This document shows positions 1 to 8,101 of a stretch of DNA of 64,000 nt, one piece after another. Every line of letters starts with the position of its first letter. Within the stretch, counting starts at the first letter, position 1. Source of the stretch: Candidatus Kinetoplastibacterium desouzaii TCC079E (GTDB taxonomy: Bacteria; Pseudomonadota; Gammaproteobacteria; Burkholderiales; Burkholderiaceae_B); NCBI RefSeq assembly GCF_000340795.1, contig NC_020294.1:310001-374000 (forward strand), written 5' to 3'. Position numbers and translations under genes: made by a program. Below the pieces are notes generated by a model. It had not been told where the DNA came from, did not search any database, and worked only from the letters and a program-made list of their open reading frames with translations.

Positions 1-99
1 AGAAATATTCCTGTATATTGGGTTGGCATAGGAGAAAAAAAAGATGATATATTGCCTTTTGTTGCTAAAAATTTTGCTGAAGCTATGTTAGATGGATGA
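1..99 (+). CDS. ftsY: FtsY, signal recognition particle receptor, C-terminal fragment
   Basis: This is the last 32 codons of a gene entering from the left edge, ending in TGA. The peptide reads PVYWVGIGEKKDDILPF followed by an acidic/hydrophobic tail ending AEAMLDG. That matches the extreme C-terminus of the FtsY NG GTPase domain, where PI(R/Y)YIGVGE..DDLRPF..xxF..AL is conserved. FtsY docks SRP-ribosome complexes at the inner membrane. Only the end is visible, so the identification rests on one conserved block. A hairpin follows at 121-146. Confidence 0.7.
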   Translation, partial: RNIPVYWVGIGEKKDDILPFVAKNFAEAMLDG

Positions 100-120
100 T
101 TTTTTGTATTATGTTTTCTA

Positions 121-146
121 CTATCAACCTTGAATAAGGTTAATAG
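121..146 (+). terminator. Hairpin after ftsY, putative terminator
   Basis: An 11-base stem (ctatcaacctt paired with aaggttaatag, one C-A mismatch) encloses a four-base GAAT loop. It is followed by a short, T-rich but broken tail. It lies between the ftsY stop and the ribBA start, so it probably ends ftsY transcription. The poor U-tract lowers confidence. Confidence 0.5.
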
Positions 147-176
147 CTTTATTAATTTATTATTTCTTTAAATCTT

Positions 177-1298
177 ATGTTAAAAGTACCTAGTAAGAAT
201 TTATATAATTATAGTCAGATATCACCTGTTGAGGAAATTATTTCTGAATTACGTTCTGGTAGAATAGTTATATTGGTGGATGATGAGAATAGAGAAAATG
301 AAGGTGATTTATTAATAGCCGCTGATTTTGTTACTTCTGAATCTATAAATTTTATGGTTACCTATGGTCGTGGTTTAGTCTGTTTGACTTTAACAGATAA
401 ATATTGTGATAGACTTGGTTTAAATATGATGACTAGTAACAATGGATCTCGTTATGGTACTAATTTTACGCAATCTATTGAGGCGACTGAAGGAATTAGC
501 ACAGGAATATCTACTGCAGATAGATCTCATACAATTAAAGTAGCCATCTCTCCTAATGCAAAGTCATCAGATGTAGTTCAACCTGGGCATATTTTTCCTG
601 TTCGTGCTGTTTCTGGGGGGGTATTAGTTAGGCCTGGTCATACTGAAGCTGGTTGTGATCTCACTGCAATTGCTGGCTTAACCCCTGCTGCAGTTATATG
701 TGAAGTATTGAATGAAGATGGAACAATGTCTAGATTGCCAGATTTGATAAGTTTTGCTAATAAGCATAGCTTAAAGATTGGTAGTATTGTTAGTTTAATA
801 AAATATAGAATAGAAAAAGAAAGAATTATTAATAGATTTAATTGTTTTGATATAAATACTATTTTTGGTAGTTTTAAAGCTTTCTTTTATATAGACAATA
901 TAAATTCTTCAGTTCATACTGCTTTAATCTATGGTGATATTGGTGAAATTGAGGATGTTTTAGTATATATTGGTAATTCGTTATCTATTTCTATATTAGA
1001 TGTTTTAAATTTCACTCATAATTCAAATGATTTTAGTATTAATAATTTATTGAAGAAGATTTCTGATAATTTGTCAGGTGTTCTGGTATTGTTGAATTGT
1101 AACTTATCTAATAATAATTTTATCGATTATGTGAATGATTTTCAAAAAATAAATAAATCTATCATTGATGATTTAAGTATGTTGGATTATGGAATTGCTG
1201 CTCAAATAATACGTGATATTGGTGTAAAAAACATAAAATCATTTGAAGGTGATAAAAGGATATTAAATATAGAAGAGTTTGGTTTTGTTGTAAAATAA
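177..1298 (+). CDS. ribBA: RibBA: DHBP synthase with degenerate GTP cyclohydrolase II domain
   Basis: Residues about 15-212 are a well-kept 3,4-dihydroxy-2-butanone 4-phosphate synthase domain (ribulose 5-phosphate to DHBP plus formate, riboflavin pathway). [10 protein letters not shown] (35-44), HTEAGCDL (155-162) and the [11 protein letters not shown] block (about 176-186) are present. Residues about 213-373 align with a GTP cyclohydrolase II domain only weakly. They keep a [13 protein letters not shown]-like stretch near the end but lack the Cys-rich zinc motif (CxTGD...RCDC) and the GRGIGL loop. The protein is probably active only as RibB, and a separate RibA would be needed. ribH follows after 47 bases and nusB next, as in many proteobacteria. 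There is no clear Shine-Dalgarno at the start and no FMN riboswitch in the short leader. Confidence 0.92.
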   Translation: MLKVPSKNLYNYSQISPVEEIISELRSGRIVILVDDENRENEGDLLIAADFVTSESINFMVTYGRGLVCLTLTDKYCDRLGLNMMTSNNGSRYGTNFTQSIEATEGISTGISTADRSHTIKVAISPNAKSSDVVQPGHIFPVRAVSGGVLVRPGHTEAGCDLTAIAGLTPAAVICEVLNEDGTMSRLPDLISFANKHSLKIGSIVSLIKYRIEKERIINRFNCFDINTIFGSFKAFFYIDNINSSVHTALIYGDIGEIEDVLVYIGNSLSISILDVLNFTHNSNDFSINNLLKKISDNLSGVLVLLNCNLSNNNFIDYVNDFQKINKSIIDDLSMLDYGIAAQIIRDIGVKNIKSFEGDKRILNIEEFGFVVK

Positions 1299-1345
1299 CT
1301 TTATATTTAATAATATTAAATTCTAATTTTGAAAAGTATATTTTT

Positions 1346-1807
1346 ATGAGTATTTATAGATTTGATCCTAATCTAGATGGACGTAATCTTAATATTGGAA
1401 TAGTATTATCTCGTTTTAACGAGGATATTGGTAAAATAGAATTAGATTATTGTTTGGATGAATTGTCTTGTTTAGGTGTTTCTGAGTCAGATATTATTTT
1501 GGTAACTGTTCCTGGAGCTTTAGAAATAGGAACAACTCTAATGCACATGATTGAGAATTACGAGTTAAATGCTTTGATTGCACTTGGTGCTGTTATTAGA
1601 GGAGAAACGTTTCATTTTGATATAGTAAGTAATGAAATGGCAGCTTCTATTGCTAAATTATCATTAGAAACTGGTGTTCCTATAGCTAATGGTGTATTAA
1701 CAGTTGATTCTTATGAACAAGCTATAAGTCGTGCTCCTATTAAGGGACGTGATTGTGCTGATGTTGCTGTAGAAATGTCTAATTTATTTATTAAACTTAA
1801 ATCATAG
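1346..1807 (+). CDS. ribH: 6,7-dimethyl-8-ribityllumazine synthase
   Basis: Full-length (153 aa) lumazine synthase. It condenses DHBP with 5-amino-6-ribitylaminouracil in the penultimate riboflavin step. Family signatures are SRFNEDIG (22-29), PGALEIG (56-62) and [14 protein letters not shown] (81-94), with the catalytic His at 90. It is next to ribBA, whose product supplies DHBP, and upstream of nusB, the standard ribH-nusB pair. Nothing in the sequence suggests loss of function. Confidence 0.97.
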   Translation: MSIYRFDPNLDGRNLNIGIVLSRFNEDIGKIELDYCLDELSCLGVSESDIILVTVPGALEIGTTLMHMIENYELNALIALGAVIRGETFHFDIVSNEMAASIAKLSLETGVPIANGVLTVDSYEQAISRAPIKGRDCADVAVEMSNLFIKLKS

Positions 1808-1839
1808 TTTAATAATGAAGTTTATAAAGGTTCTAAAAA

Positions 1840-2289
1840 ATGTGCAAATTACAACGTAAAATGACATCGAGAAGAAGATCTCGTGAATTTGCCTTGCAAG
1901 GTATATATTCTTGGTTATTAACAGGATATGATATAAGCCACATTTTTAGTGATATGGTTTCTCATTTGAGAGAAATGGAAGATTTTAAAGAAGCTGATAT
2001 TGAATGGTTTAATGTATTAATTTATGGTGTATTGCAAAATCATGATAATTTAATAAAAAAGATATTACCCTATTTAGATAGACCATTGAAATCAATATCA
2101 CCAATAGAACATGCCATTTTACTTATTGGAAGTTTTGAGTTAATAGAACATTTAGAGATTCCTTATAAAGTCAGTATTAATGAGTCAGTAGAATTAGCTA
2201 AATCTTTTGGTGGAACTGATGGTTTTAAGTTTATAAATGGTGTGCTTGATAAATTAGCTAATAGTGTTAGAAATACAGAAATAAAGTAA
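1840..2289 (+). CDS. nusB: Transcription antitermination protein NusB
   Basis: 149-residue all-helical NusB. It binds boxA RNA with S10 (NusE) in rRNA antitermination complexes. Visible signatures are [15 protein letters not shown] near the N-terminus, the central [15 protein letters not shown] and the C-terminal [31 protein letters not shown] at 1827-1830, nine bases upstream, supports the ATG at 1840. A second Met seven codons in, just before [10 protein letters not shown], would give the more usual N-terminus and cannot be excluded. Co-directional with ribH (32-base gap) and thiL. Confidence 0.97.
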   Translation: MCKLQRKMTSRRRSREFALQGIYSWLLTGYDISHIFSDMVSHLREMEDFKEADIEWFNVLIYGVLQNHDNLIKKILPYLDRPLKSISPIEHAILLIGSFELIEHLEIPYKVSINESVELAKSFGGTDGFKFINGVLDKLANSVRNTEIK

Positions 2290-2331
2290 ATAATTATATT
2301 TAATTTAATATTTTTCAGTTTATAAAAACAT

Positions 2332-3288
2332 ATGTCAGAATTCGACATTATTAAAAAATATTTTTCTAGACCTGTTAAGCAAGATATGTTAGGGGTAGGG
2401 GATGACTGTGCGCTTTTTTCTGCTGCTAATGGTTTCGATATTGCTGTTAGTAAAGATTTGCTAATTGAAGATATTCATTTTTTTCATGATGTTGATCCTA
2501 TATCTTTGGGTCATAAATCTTTAACAGTTAGTTTATCAGATTTAGCAGCCATGGGGGCTTCTCCATTAGCTTGTTTGCTTGGTATTGCTATGCCAGTAGC
2601 AAATGAAAAGTGGTTAGCAAAATTTTCAGAAGGTTTTTATAATTTATCTAATTGTGTTGGTTGTCCATTAATAGGTGGAGATACAGTTAGAAGTCAGCAA
2701 GGTATAATTATTAGTATCACTGTCCTGGGTCAAGTTCCTTTTGGTCAGGCTATTCGTCGGGATGGAGCGCAAATAGATGATGAAATTTGGGTATCTGGTG
2801 ATTTGGGTAGTGCGGATATAGCTTGTCGTATTATTTCTAGCAAAATTGAAAATAATAAATTCTTATTGTCAAGAACTATAAACTCATTAGAATGGCCAAA
2901 TGCAAGACTAAATCTTGGTCATTCTTTAAGAGGAGTTGCTAATTCTGCAATTGATATATCTGATGGTTTGATACAGGATCTTACTCATATACTTAATGCT
3001 AGTAATTTAGGTGCTTTTGTTTATTATGATAATTTACCATTTGATAATTTTTTATTAGATAGTCTTTCGAAAGATGATATAAAAAAATCTATATTAAATG
3101 GAGGGGATGTTTACGAGTTATGTTTTACTGCCCCTAAATGTCAACACAATAATATAATTAATATTTCTAAAGAACTTAATATTAAATTAAGTCTTATAGG
3201 TGGAATTGTTTCGAAAAGAGGTCTTGATATCATTTATAATGATGGTTCTATATTAGATAACATACCTTCTGGTTTTAGTCATTTCTAG
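2332..3288 (+). CDS. thiL: Thiamine-monophosphate kinase
   Basis: 318-residue ThiL, which phosphorylates thiamine monophosphate to the active diphosphate. PurM-like fold signatures are GVGDDCALF (21-29), SLSDLAAMGASP (67-78), IGGDT (114-118) and DISDGLIQDL (about 208-217). It lies between nusB and pgpA, the common beta- and gammaproteobacterial order nusB-thiL-pgpA. Its product is the cofactor of the pyruvate dehydrogenase E1 encoded at 25363, so keeping it fits the retained metabolism. Confidence 0.96.
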   Translation: MSEFDIIKKYFSRPVKQDMLGVGDDCALFSAANGFDIAVSKDLLIEDIHFFHDVDPISLGHKSLTVSLSDLAAMGASPLACLLGIAMPVANEKWLAKFSEGFYNLSNCVGCPLIGGDTVRSQQGIIISITVLGQVPFGQAIRRDGAQIDDEIWVSGDLGSADIACRIISSKIENNKFLLSRTINSLEWPNARLNLGHSLRGVANSAIDISDGLIQDLTHILNASNLGAFVYYDNLPFDNFLLDSLSKDDIKKSILNGGDVYELCFTAPKCQHNNIINISKELNIKLSLIGGIVSKRGLDIIYNDGSILDNIPSGFSHF

Positions 3289-3316
3289 TTTTTCTAATTT
3301 ATAATAGTGAGATTTA

Positions 3317-3817
3317 ATGCAGTATCGTCGTGATGTATATTTTCCTAATTTTTCTTGGATTTGCAAAAAACCTGTACGGTTTTTGGCTTTTGGTTGTGGT
3401 AGTGGTTTAATAAGACCAGCTTCTGGAACATGGGGTACTTTATTTGCTTGGTTATTATGGCATTTTTTTCTAAAGAATTTTAATGATATAGCTGTAGTTA
3501 GTTTTCTTGTGTCTGGTTTTATATATGGTTGTTTTGCATGCAATTATATGGAAATAGAACTAAATACACATGACCATGTTGGTATAGTTTGGGATGAGAT
3601 TATTGCTTTCATATTAATTTTATGGGTATTTGATTCTTCCTTTTTGATACAAGGCATATCTTTTGTGTTTTTTAGATTTTTTGATATAATAAAACCTCCA
3701 CCTATAGGATATATAGATAGAGTTTTTAAAAATGGTTTCGGTGTAATGTTGGATGATATTTTAGCTGCAATATATACTATAATGCTAGTTTTATTAATAA
3801 CCAATTATATTAAATAA
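3317..3817 (+). CDS. pgpA: Phosphatidylglycerophosphatase A
   Basis: 166-residue inner-membrane phosphatase that converts phosphatidylglycerophosphate to phosphatidylglycerol. Conserved features are the FGCGSGLIRPASGTWGTL block (about residues 25-43), where relatives have G.G..p.aPGT.GTL, and the acidic D-H-x-x-I-V-W-D-E motif (VGIVWDEI). Several hydrophobic segments follow. Last gene of the rightward block: its final eight bases overlap the end of convergent pyrF, leaving no room for a separate terminator. Confidence 0.93.
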   Translation: MQYRRDVYFPNFSWICKKPVRFLAFGCGSGLIRPASGTWGTLFAWLLWHFFLKNFNDIAVVSFLVSGFIYGCFACNYMEIELNTHDHVGIVWDEIIAFILILWVFDSSFLIQGISFVFFRFFDIIKPPPIGYIDRVFKNGFGVMLDDILAAIYTIMLVLLITNYIK

Positions 3818-4652
3818 TTTTACAAAATTTATTATTAATAATATTATTAATTGAGTCTCTTAGAGATTTTGCAGCAAAAGAGGCTGATTCCTTCCAGTTA
3901 TCATTATTTGAGGCATATAAGATTGATCTGGAAGAATTGATTATAATGCCATTACCTTTTTGGTTTATGCTTGATAATACAGTTGATTTAATATCTCCTC
4001 CTTGGAATCCAATCCCAGGTATTAGTATTGGCATTCTTTCTCCTATAATTTTACGAACTATAGATAATTCTTTTGGGTAAGTTGCTCCAACAACTAATCC
4101 GAATTGATTATTTTTATTCCATTCTTTTGATACTAATTTTGCTATATATTCGTATAGTAGTAAACCATTATTTAATTGTAAAAACTGTAAATCTGATCCA
4201 CTGGGATTAGATGTTCTACATAAAACTATTATTCCTTTATCTTTCCATTCCATATATGGGATTATTGAGTCAAATCCTAAAAATGGATTTACAGTTAAAG
4301 CATCAACTTTGTATCTCTCAAAAGCTTCTATAGCATAATTTTCTGCTGTGCTCCCAATGTCACCTCTTTTAGAATCTAAAACAATTGGAAGATTTGGATA
4401 TTTATTTTTTATATAAGAGCATAATTCTTCTAATTGTTCTTCAGCTCTATTAGCTGAGAAATATGCTATTTGAGGTTTGAAACTGCACGCATATTCAGCA
4501 GTTGCATCTACTATGCCTATGCAAAAATCTAATATAGAATTCTTTTTGTGTCTGAGTTCATGAGGAAATAGGTTGGGATTAGGATCTAACCCTATTTGCA
4601 ATAAAGATTTTGTTTCTTCGAATGATTTTTCAAGTTTATCTATAAATTTCAT
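3810..4652 (-). CDS. pyrF: Orotidine 5'-phosphate decarboxylase (type 2)
   Basis: 280-residue OMP decarboxylase of the PyrF type-2 subfamily, forming UMP in the last step of de novo pyrimidine synthesis. Signatures are LQIGLDPNP (18-26), the catalytic VLDSKRGDIGSTAENYA block (91-107, Lys95) and VNPFLGFDS. The C-terminus carries the phosphate-binding PGIGFQGGD. It lies 35 bases after spoT in the gmk-rpoZ-spoT-pyrF leftward block and converges on pgpA. With pyrH (53816) it shows pyrimidine synthesis is kept. Confidence 0.96.
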   Translation of the reverse strand: MKFIDKLEKSFEETKSLLQIGLDPNPNLFPHELRHKKNSILDFCIGIVDATAEYACSFKPQIAYFSANRAEEQLEELCSYIKNKYPNLPIVLDSKRGDIGSTAENYAIEAFERYKVDALTVNPFLGFDSIIPYMEWKDKGIIVLCRTSNPSGSDLQFLQLNNGLLLYEYIAKLVSKEWNKNNQFGLVVGATYPKELSIVRKIIGERMPILIPGIGFQGGDIKSTVLSSINQKGNGIIINSSRSILYASNNDNWKESASFAAKSLRDSINNIINNKFCKII

Positions 4653-4687
4653 AAATCAATATATATCCTATAATTCATTTATTAAAA

Positions 4688-6946
4688 TTAATTCTTATAA
4701 CTATTGATATAATTATTTTGATTTTTTTCTCTAATTATTATTTTTTTTACCTTTGGAATGCATCTTATTGATTTAATTATTTTAGCAAGATGGTCTCTGC
4801 TTTTTACTTGTAATGTCATCTGCAATGAGGCAGTTGATTCGGAATCATTATACATATTAACTTGAATAATATTTGATTTTGCTTTTGTAATTTCAGAAAC
4901 TAGTTTGTTTAATATTCCAATATCATTGTTAATTATTACACTTATATTTGCTTTCAAATGATCAGATGTTTTTGTATCCCATGATGCATTAATCCATTTT
5001 TCATTTGCATTATTTCTTTGAGTTATAGCTTTCTTGCAGTTGAATGTATGAACTATAATTCCTTGTCCTGGTCTAATTCCTGCTATGATTATATCACCTG
5101 GTAGAGGATTACAACAAGAGGCTAAATTTACTGAAGTGCCTTCTTTCCCGCTAATAATTATATTTGAATTTTGTATCAACATAATATCATTTATTGCTAA
5201 TGCAGTGGATGATATTATTTCATTATCCGATAATATTTGTTGTGCTACTATATTAGGAGTTTTTTTTCCTAATCCAATATCTGCTAATAATTCATTAAGT
5301 GATTTATTATTGTTATTAATAATAATTTTTTCCCAGATTTTACTATTTTTATCTGGGATACCAACTCCGCATTTTTGTAAAAATCGATTTAGTAATTTTT
5401 CTCCGAATTTTATCGAGTCTTTAAATTTTATTGTATGTAAATAATGTCTTATTTCTGAAAGAGCTTTTCCTGATTTAACATGTTTAATCCATTGAATATT
5501 TGGAGAGGAATTATTATCTGTAATAATTTCAATCTTGTCTCCGCTATTTAGTTTTGTATATAAAGATATATATTCACCATGAATTTTTGCTGATATTGCT
5601 TTATTACCTATTTCTGTGCTTATCGCATAAGCAAAGTCTATAGTTATAGCTCCTTTAGGTAGAGATATTATCTTTCCTTTAGGAGTAAGTACATATACAT
5701 CATCAGGGAAAAGATCTGTTTTTATATATTCTAGGAAATCTATATAATTAACAGTTTTATTATTTATATCTAATAAAGATTGAAATCTCTTTTGAGAGGA
5801 TATTAGAGATTCTTTTTTATTGTTTTTATATGTTATCCAACGATTAGCTACACCATTTTCAGCTATATTATTCATTTCTATAGTACATATTCGAAATTTT
5901 ATAGTAGTTCCGTAAGGCCCTATTAGAGTTGTATGTAATGATTGGTATCCATTGAATTTGGGAATTGATATATAATCCTTAAATTTTCCTGGGATGGGTT
6001 TATATAGTTGATGTATAGCTCCTAGAGCTAGATAACATTCTGATGTTTTTTTAACAATTAATGTTACATTATATATATTAATTATTTCTGAGAATATTTT
6101 TTTTTGTTCCAGCATTTTTGAATATATTCCAAATGTTGTTTTTTCATTATCATATTTAATTGTGGTTTTTATTCTTGATAAGAAAAGAGCATTAGATATA
6201 TCTTTATTTATTCTATCAATTAATTCACGTTTATTTTCTTTAGATGAATTTATTGCTCTATTAATAATTTTATATCTATTCGGATAAATAGATATAAAGC
6301 ACAAATTTTGCAATTCTTTAAAAATTATATTTAAACCAAGTCTGTTAGCTATAGGTGCATATATATCAATAGTTTCTCTGGAAATTCTTTTTCTTTTTTG
6401 AGAGTTAAGAGCATTTAATGTTCTCATGTTATGGAGTCTATCAGCAAGTTTTATTAGAATTACTCTAATGTCTTTTGCTGTTGCCAATAGCATTTTACGT
6501 AAACTAGCTACTTGTTGTTCTATTTTTGTTTCGAACTCTAATCTGTCTATCTTTGATAAACCATCCACTAATTTTGCAACTTCTGATCCAAATTTTTCTT
6601 CAAGTTCTTTTTTTGAAATCCCTTCATCTTCTATAACATCATGAAGTAGAGCAGCTGATATAGCTTCTGAGTCTAATTTCCAATTAGCGCATATTTCTGC
6701 TACTGCTATTGGATGAGAAATATAAGGTTCTCCACTATCACGTTTTTTATGATAGTGTGCCTTATATGCAAATAAAAAAGCTTTAATTACTAAATCATAG
6801 TCCTTTTTTGTAAGGTGCTGATGAATTTTATCTAGAATATTTAAGAATCTTTTTTCTTTTATTAATTTTAATTGATCATAAATATTAGATTCACTGCTAT
6901 TTTCAGTATGTCTGAATAAAATTGCCTGGTTTAAAATATGTAGCAT
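4688..6946 (-). CDS. spoT: SpoT/Rel (p)ppGpp hydrolase with eroded synthetase domain
   Basis: 752-residue RelA/SpoT homologue in the classic gmk-rpoZ-spoT order. The HD hydrolase domain looks intact: YKAHYHKKRDSGEPYISHP (61-79), LLHDVIEDEG (100-109) and ILIKLADRLHNMRT (163-176). The synthetase domain (about 240-370) keeps the PGKFKDYISIPKFNGYQSLHTT block (319-340). Aligned with E. coli SpoT from memory, the D-I-Y-A-F-R motif has become N-I-Y-N-V-T (290-295) and E-V-Q-I-R-T has become K-F-R-I-C-T (350-355). The two acidic catalytic positions (Asp264 and Glu323 in the streptococcal Rel structure) are thus Asn and Lys. A TGS domain (about 410-475) and a C-terminal ACT domain (about 685-745) follow. 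It is probably a hydrolase only, or a regulator. Confidence 0.93.
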   Translation of the reverse strand: MLHILNQAILFRHTENSSESNIYDQLKLIKEKRFLNILDKIHQHLTKKDYDLVIKAFLFAYKAHYHKKRDSGEPYISHPIAVAEICANWKLDSEAISAALLHDVIEDEGISKKELEEKFGSEVAKLVDGLSKIDRLEFETKIEQQVASLRKMLLATAKDIRVILIKLADRLHNMRTLNALNSQKRKRISRETIDIYAPIANRLGLNIIFKELQNLCFISIYPNRYKIINRAINSSKENKRELIDRINKDISNALFLSRIKTTIKYDNEKTTFGIYSKMLEQKKIFSEIINIYNVTLIVKKTSECYLALGAIHQLYKPIPGKFKDYISIPKFNGYQSLHTTLIGPYGTTIKFRICTIEMNNIAENGVANRWITYKNNKKESLISSQKRFQSLLDINNKTVNYIDFLEYIKTDLFPDDVYVLTPKGKIISLPKGAITIDFAYAISTEIGNKAISAKIHGEYISLYTKLNSGDKIEIITDNNSSPNIQWIKHVKSGKALSEIRHYLHTIKFKDSIKFGEKLLNRFLQKCGVGIPDKNSKIWEKIIINNNNKSLNELLADIGLGKKTPNIVAQQILSDNEIISSTALAINDIMLIQNSNIIISGKEGTSVNLASCCNPLPGDIIIAGIRPGQGIIVHTFNCKKAITQRNNANEKWINASWDTKTSDHLKANISVIINNDIGILNKLVSEITKAKSNIIQVNMYNDSESTASLQMTLQVKSRDHLAKIIKSIRCIPKVKKIIIREKNQNNYINSYKN

Positions 6947-6999
6947 ATAATTTTAGAACATACTAAGTTTTATTAAATCTTAATTATAAACAATAGATT

Positions 7000-7203
7000 T
7001 TATCCAGGTACTTTAAGAAGCATTTCAATTCCAGAAAGTCCTTTGCCTATTTCACGTAAAGCTAGTACAGTTGGTTTATCTTTAGAATCAATTTTAGGCA
7101 TATGACCCTGTGCAAGTTCTCTTGCACGATATGCCGCTGCTAAAGTTAAATCAAATCTATTATTAATATTCTTTAAACAATCTTCTACTGTAATGCGTGC
7201 CAT
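7000..7203 (-). CDS. rpoZ: RNA polymerase omega subunit
   Basis: 67-residue omega subunit, which helps beta-prime fold and links to ppGpp response. It starts [10 protein letters not shown] and contains [19 protein letters not shown], the conserved omega core. It sits between gmk and spoT on the same strand, the standard arrangement. Length is normal for beta-proteobacteria. Confidence 0.97.
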   Translation of the reverse strand: MARITVEDCLKNINNRFDLTLAAAYRARELAQGHMPKIDSKDKPTVLALREIGKGLSGIEMLLKVPG

Positions 7204-7229
7204 TTTATCCTAATTATAAAAGTTGATAG

Positions 7230-7877
7230 TTATTTATATATGCTATCATTTATATCATTGTTTGTAACTCCTAATTTTGTAAATAATTCTAGATTCTTAA
7301 TAGCTTGTGTTTTATATCTTAGTTTTGTTGCTTTAATAATATGTCTTAAATCGCTTAAGGCCTTATCAAAGTCTTTGTTGATTACTAAATATTCGCAATC
7401 TTTAGCATATTTTACTTCTTTATATGCAGCTAAAAGTCTTTTGTTAATAGTTTCTTGAGTATCTTGAGCTCTTTGGATCATTCTTTTTCTTATTTCTTCA
7501 AATGATGGAGGAAGTATGAATATTCTAATGGAGTCTGGATATTGTAATTTTATTTGTTGTGATCCTTGCCAGTCTATTTCTGTAATTACATCTTGACCTG
7601 TTTCTAGTTTTTTATCTATAAAATATTTAGATGTTCCATAAAAGTTTCCATGAACTTCAGCATGTTCTAAGAAAACATTATCATTGCACATTTTTTTAAA
7701 TTCATCTATTGTTATAAAATGGTATTCTTGTCCATTTTTTTCGCTAGAGCGAGGTTTTCTAGTTGTATGGGATATTGATATTGATATTGAAGAATCACTA
7801 TTTAACAGTGCCTTTATTAAACTAGATTTACCAGTTCCGCTTGGTGCTGTTATTATAAATAAGTTACCATAATTCAT
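7230..7877 (-). CDS. gmk: Guanylate kinase
   Basis: 215-residue GMP kinase (GMP + ATP to GDP + ADP). The P-loop APSGTGKSSL spans 11-20. SHTTRKPRSSEKNGQEYHFI provides the GMP-binding region, and EIDWQGSQQIK and IFILPPSFEEIRKRM follow. First gene of the leftward gmk-rpoZ-spoT-pyrF block; its promoter must lie in the 224-base spacer shared with divergent amn. Confidence 0.97.
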   Translation of the reverse strand: MNYGNLFIITAPSGTGKSSLIKALLNSDSSISISISHTTRKPRSSEKNGQEYHFITIDEFKKMCNDNVFLEHAEVHGNFYGTSKYFIDKKLETGQDVITEIDWQGSQQIKLQYPDSIRIFILPPSFEEIRKRMIQRAQDTQETINKRLLAAYKEVKYAKDCEYLVINKDFDKALSDLRHIIKATKLRYKTQAIKNLELFTKLGVTNNDINDSIYK

Positions 7878-8101
7878 ATATATACTTTTAAGAAAGATTA
7901 AATTATTAATTTAACATGTTGGTTATTAGGTTATTATACTTTTAATTTGATTAAATTATTTCTAATGTTGTTATATTTGAGTTTGTGAACAATATAGTGT
8001 TATGGTGTTTATTAGTATTATTAAATTATATATTCTAATGTTATATAATAATAGTTGCTTTGTGTTGTGGTCATCCACTAATTAAATCTAGGTAAATATG
8101 T

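Noticed and set aside
100-176. FMN riboswitch upstream of ribBA
   Set aside because: The leader between ftsY and ribBA is only 77 bases and contains just a simple hairpin; none of the conserved FMN aptamer blocks could be seen.
3253-3804. Two minus-strand frames (96 and 86 codons) across pgpA
   Set aside because: Both lie opposite the conserved PgpA reading frame and show no family features.
8021-8049. Promoter-like TTAAAT...TATAAT upstream of amn
   Set aside because: Consensus -10 hexamers are frequent by chance at this base composition and the -35 matches poorly; not strong enough to list.
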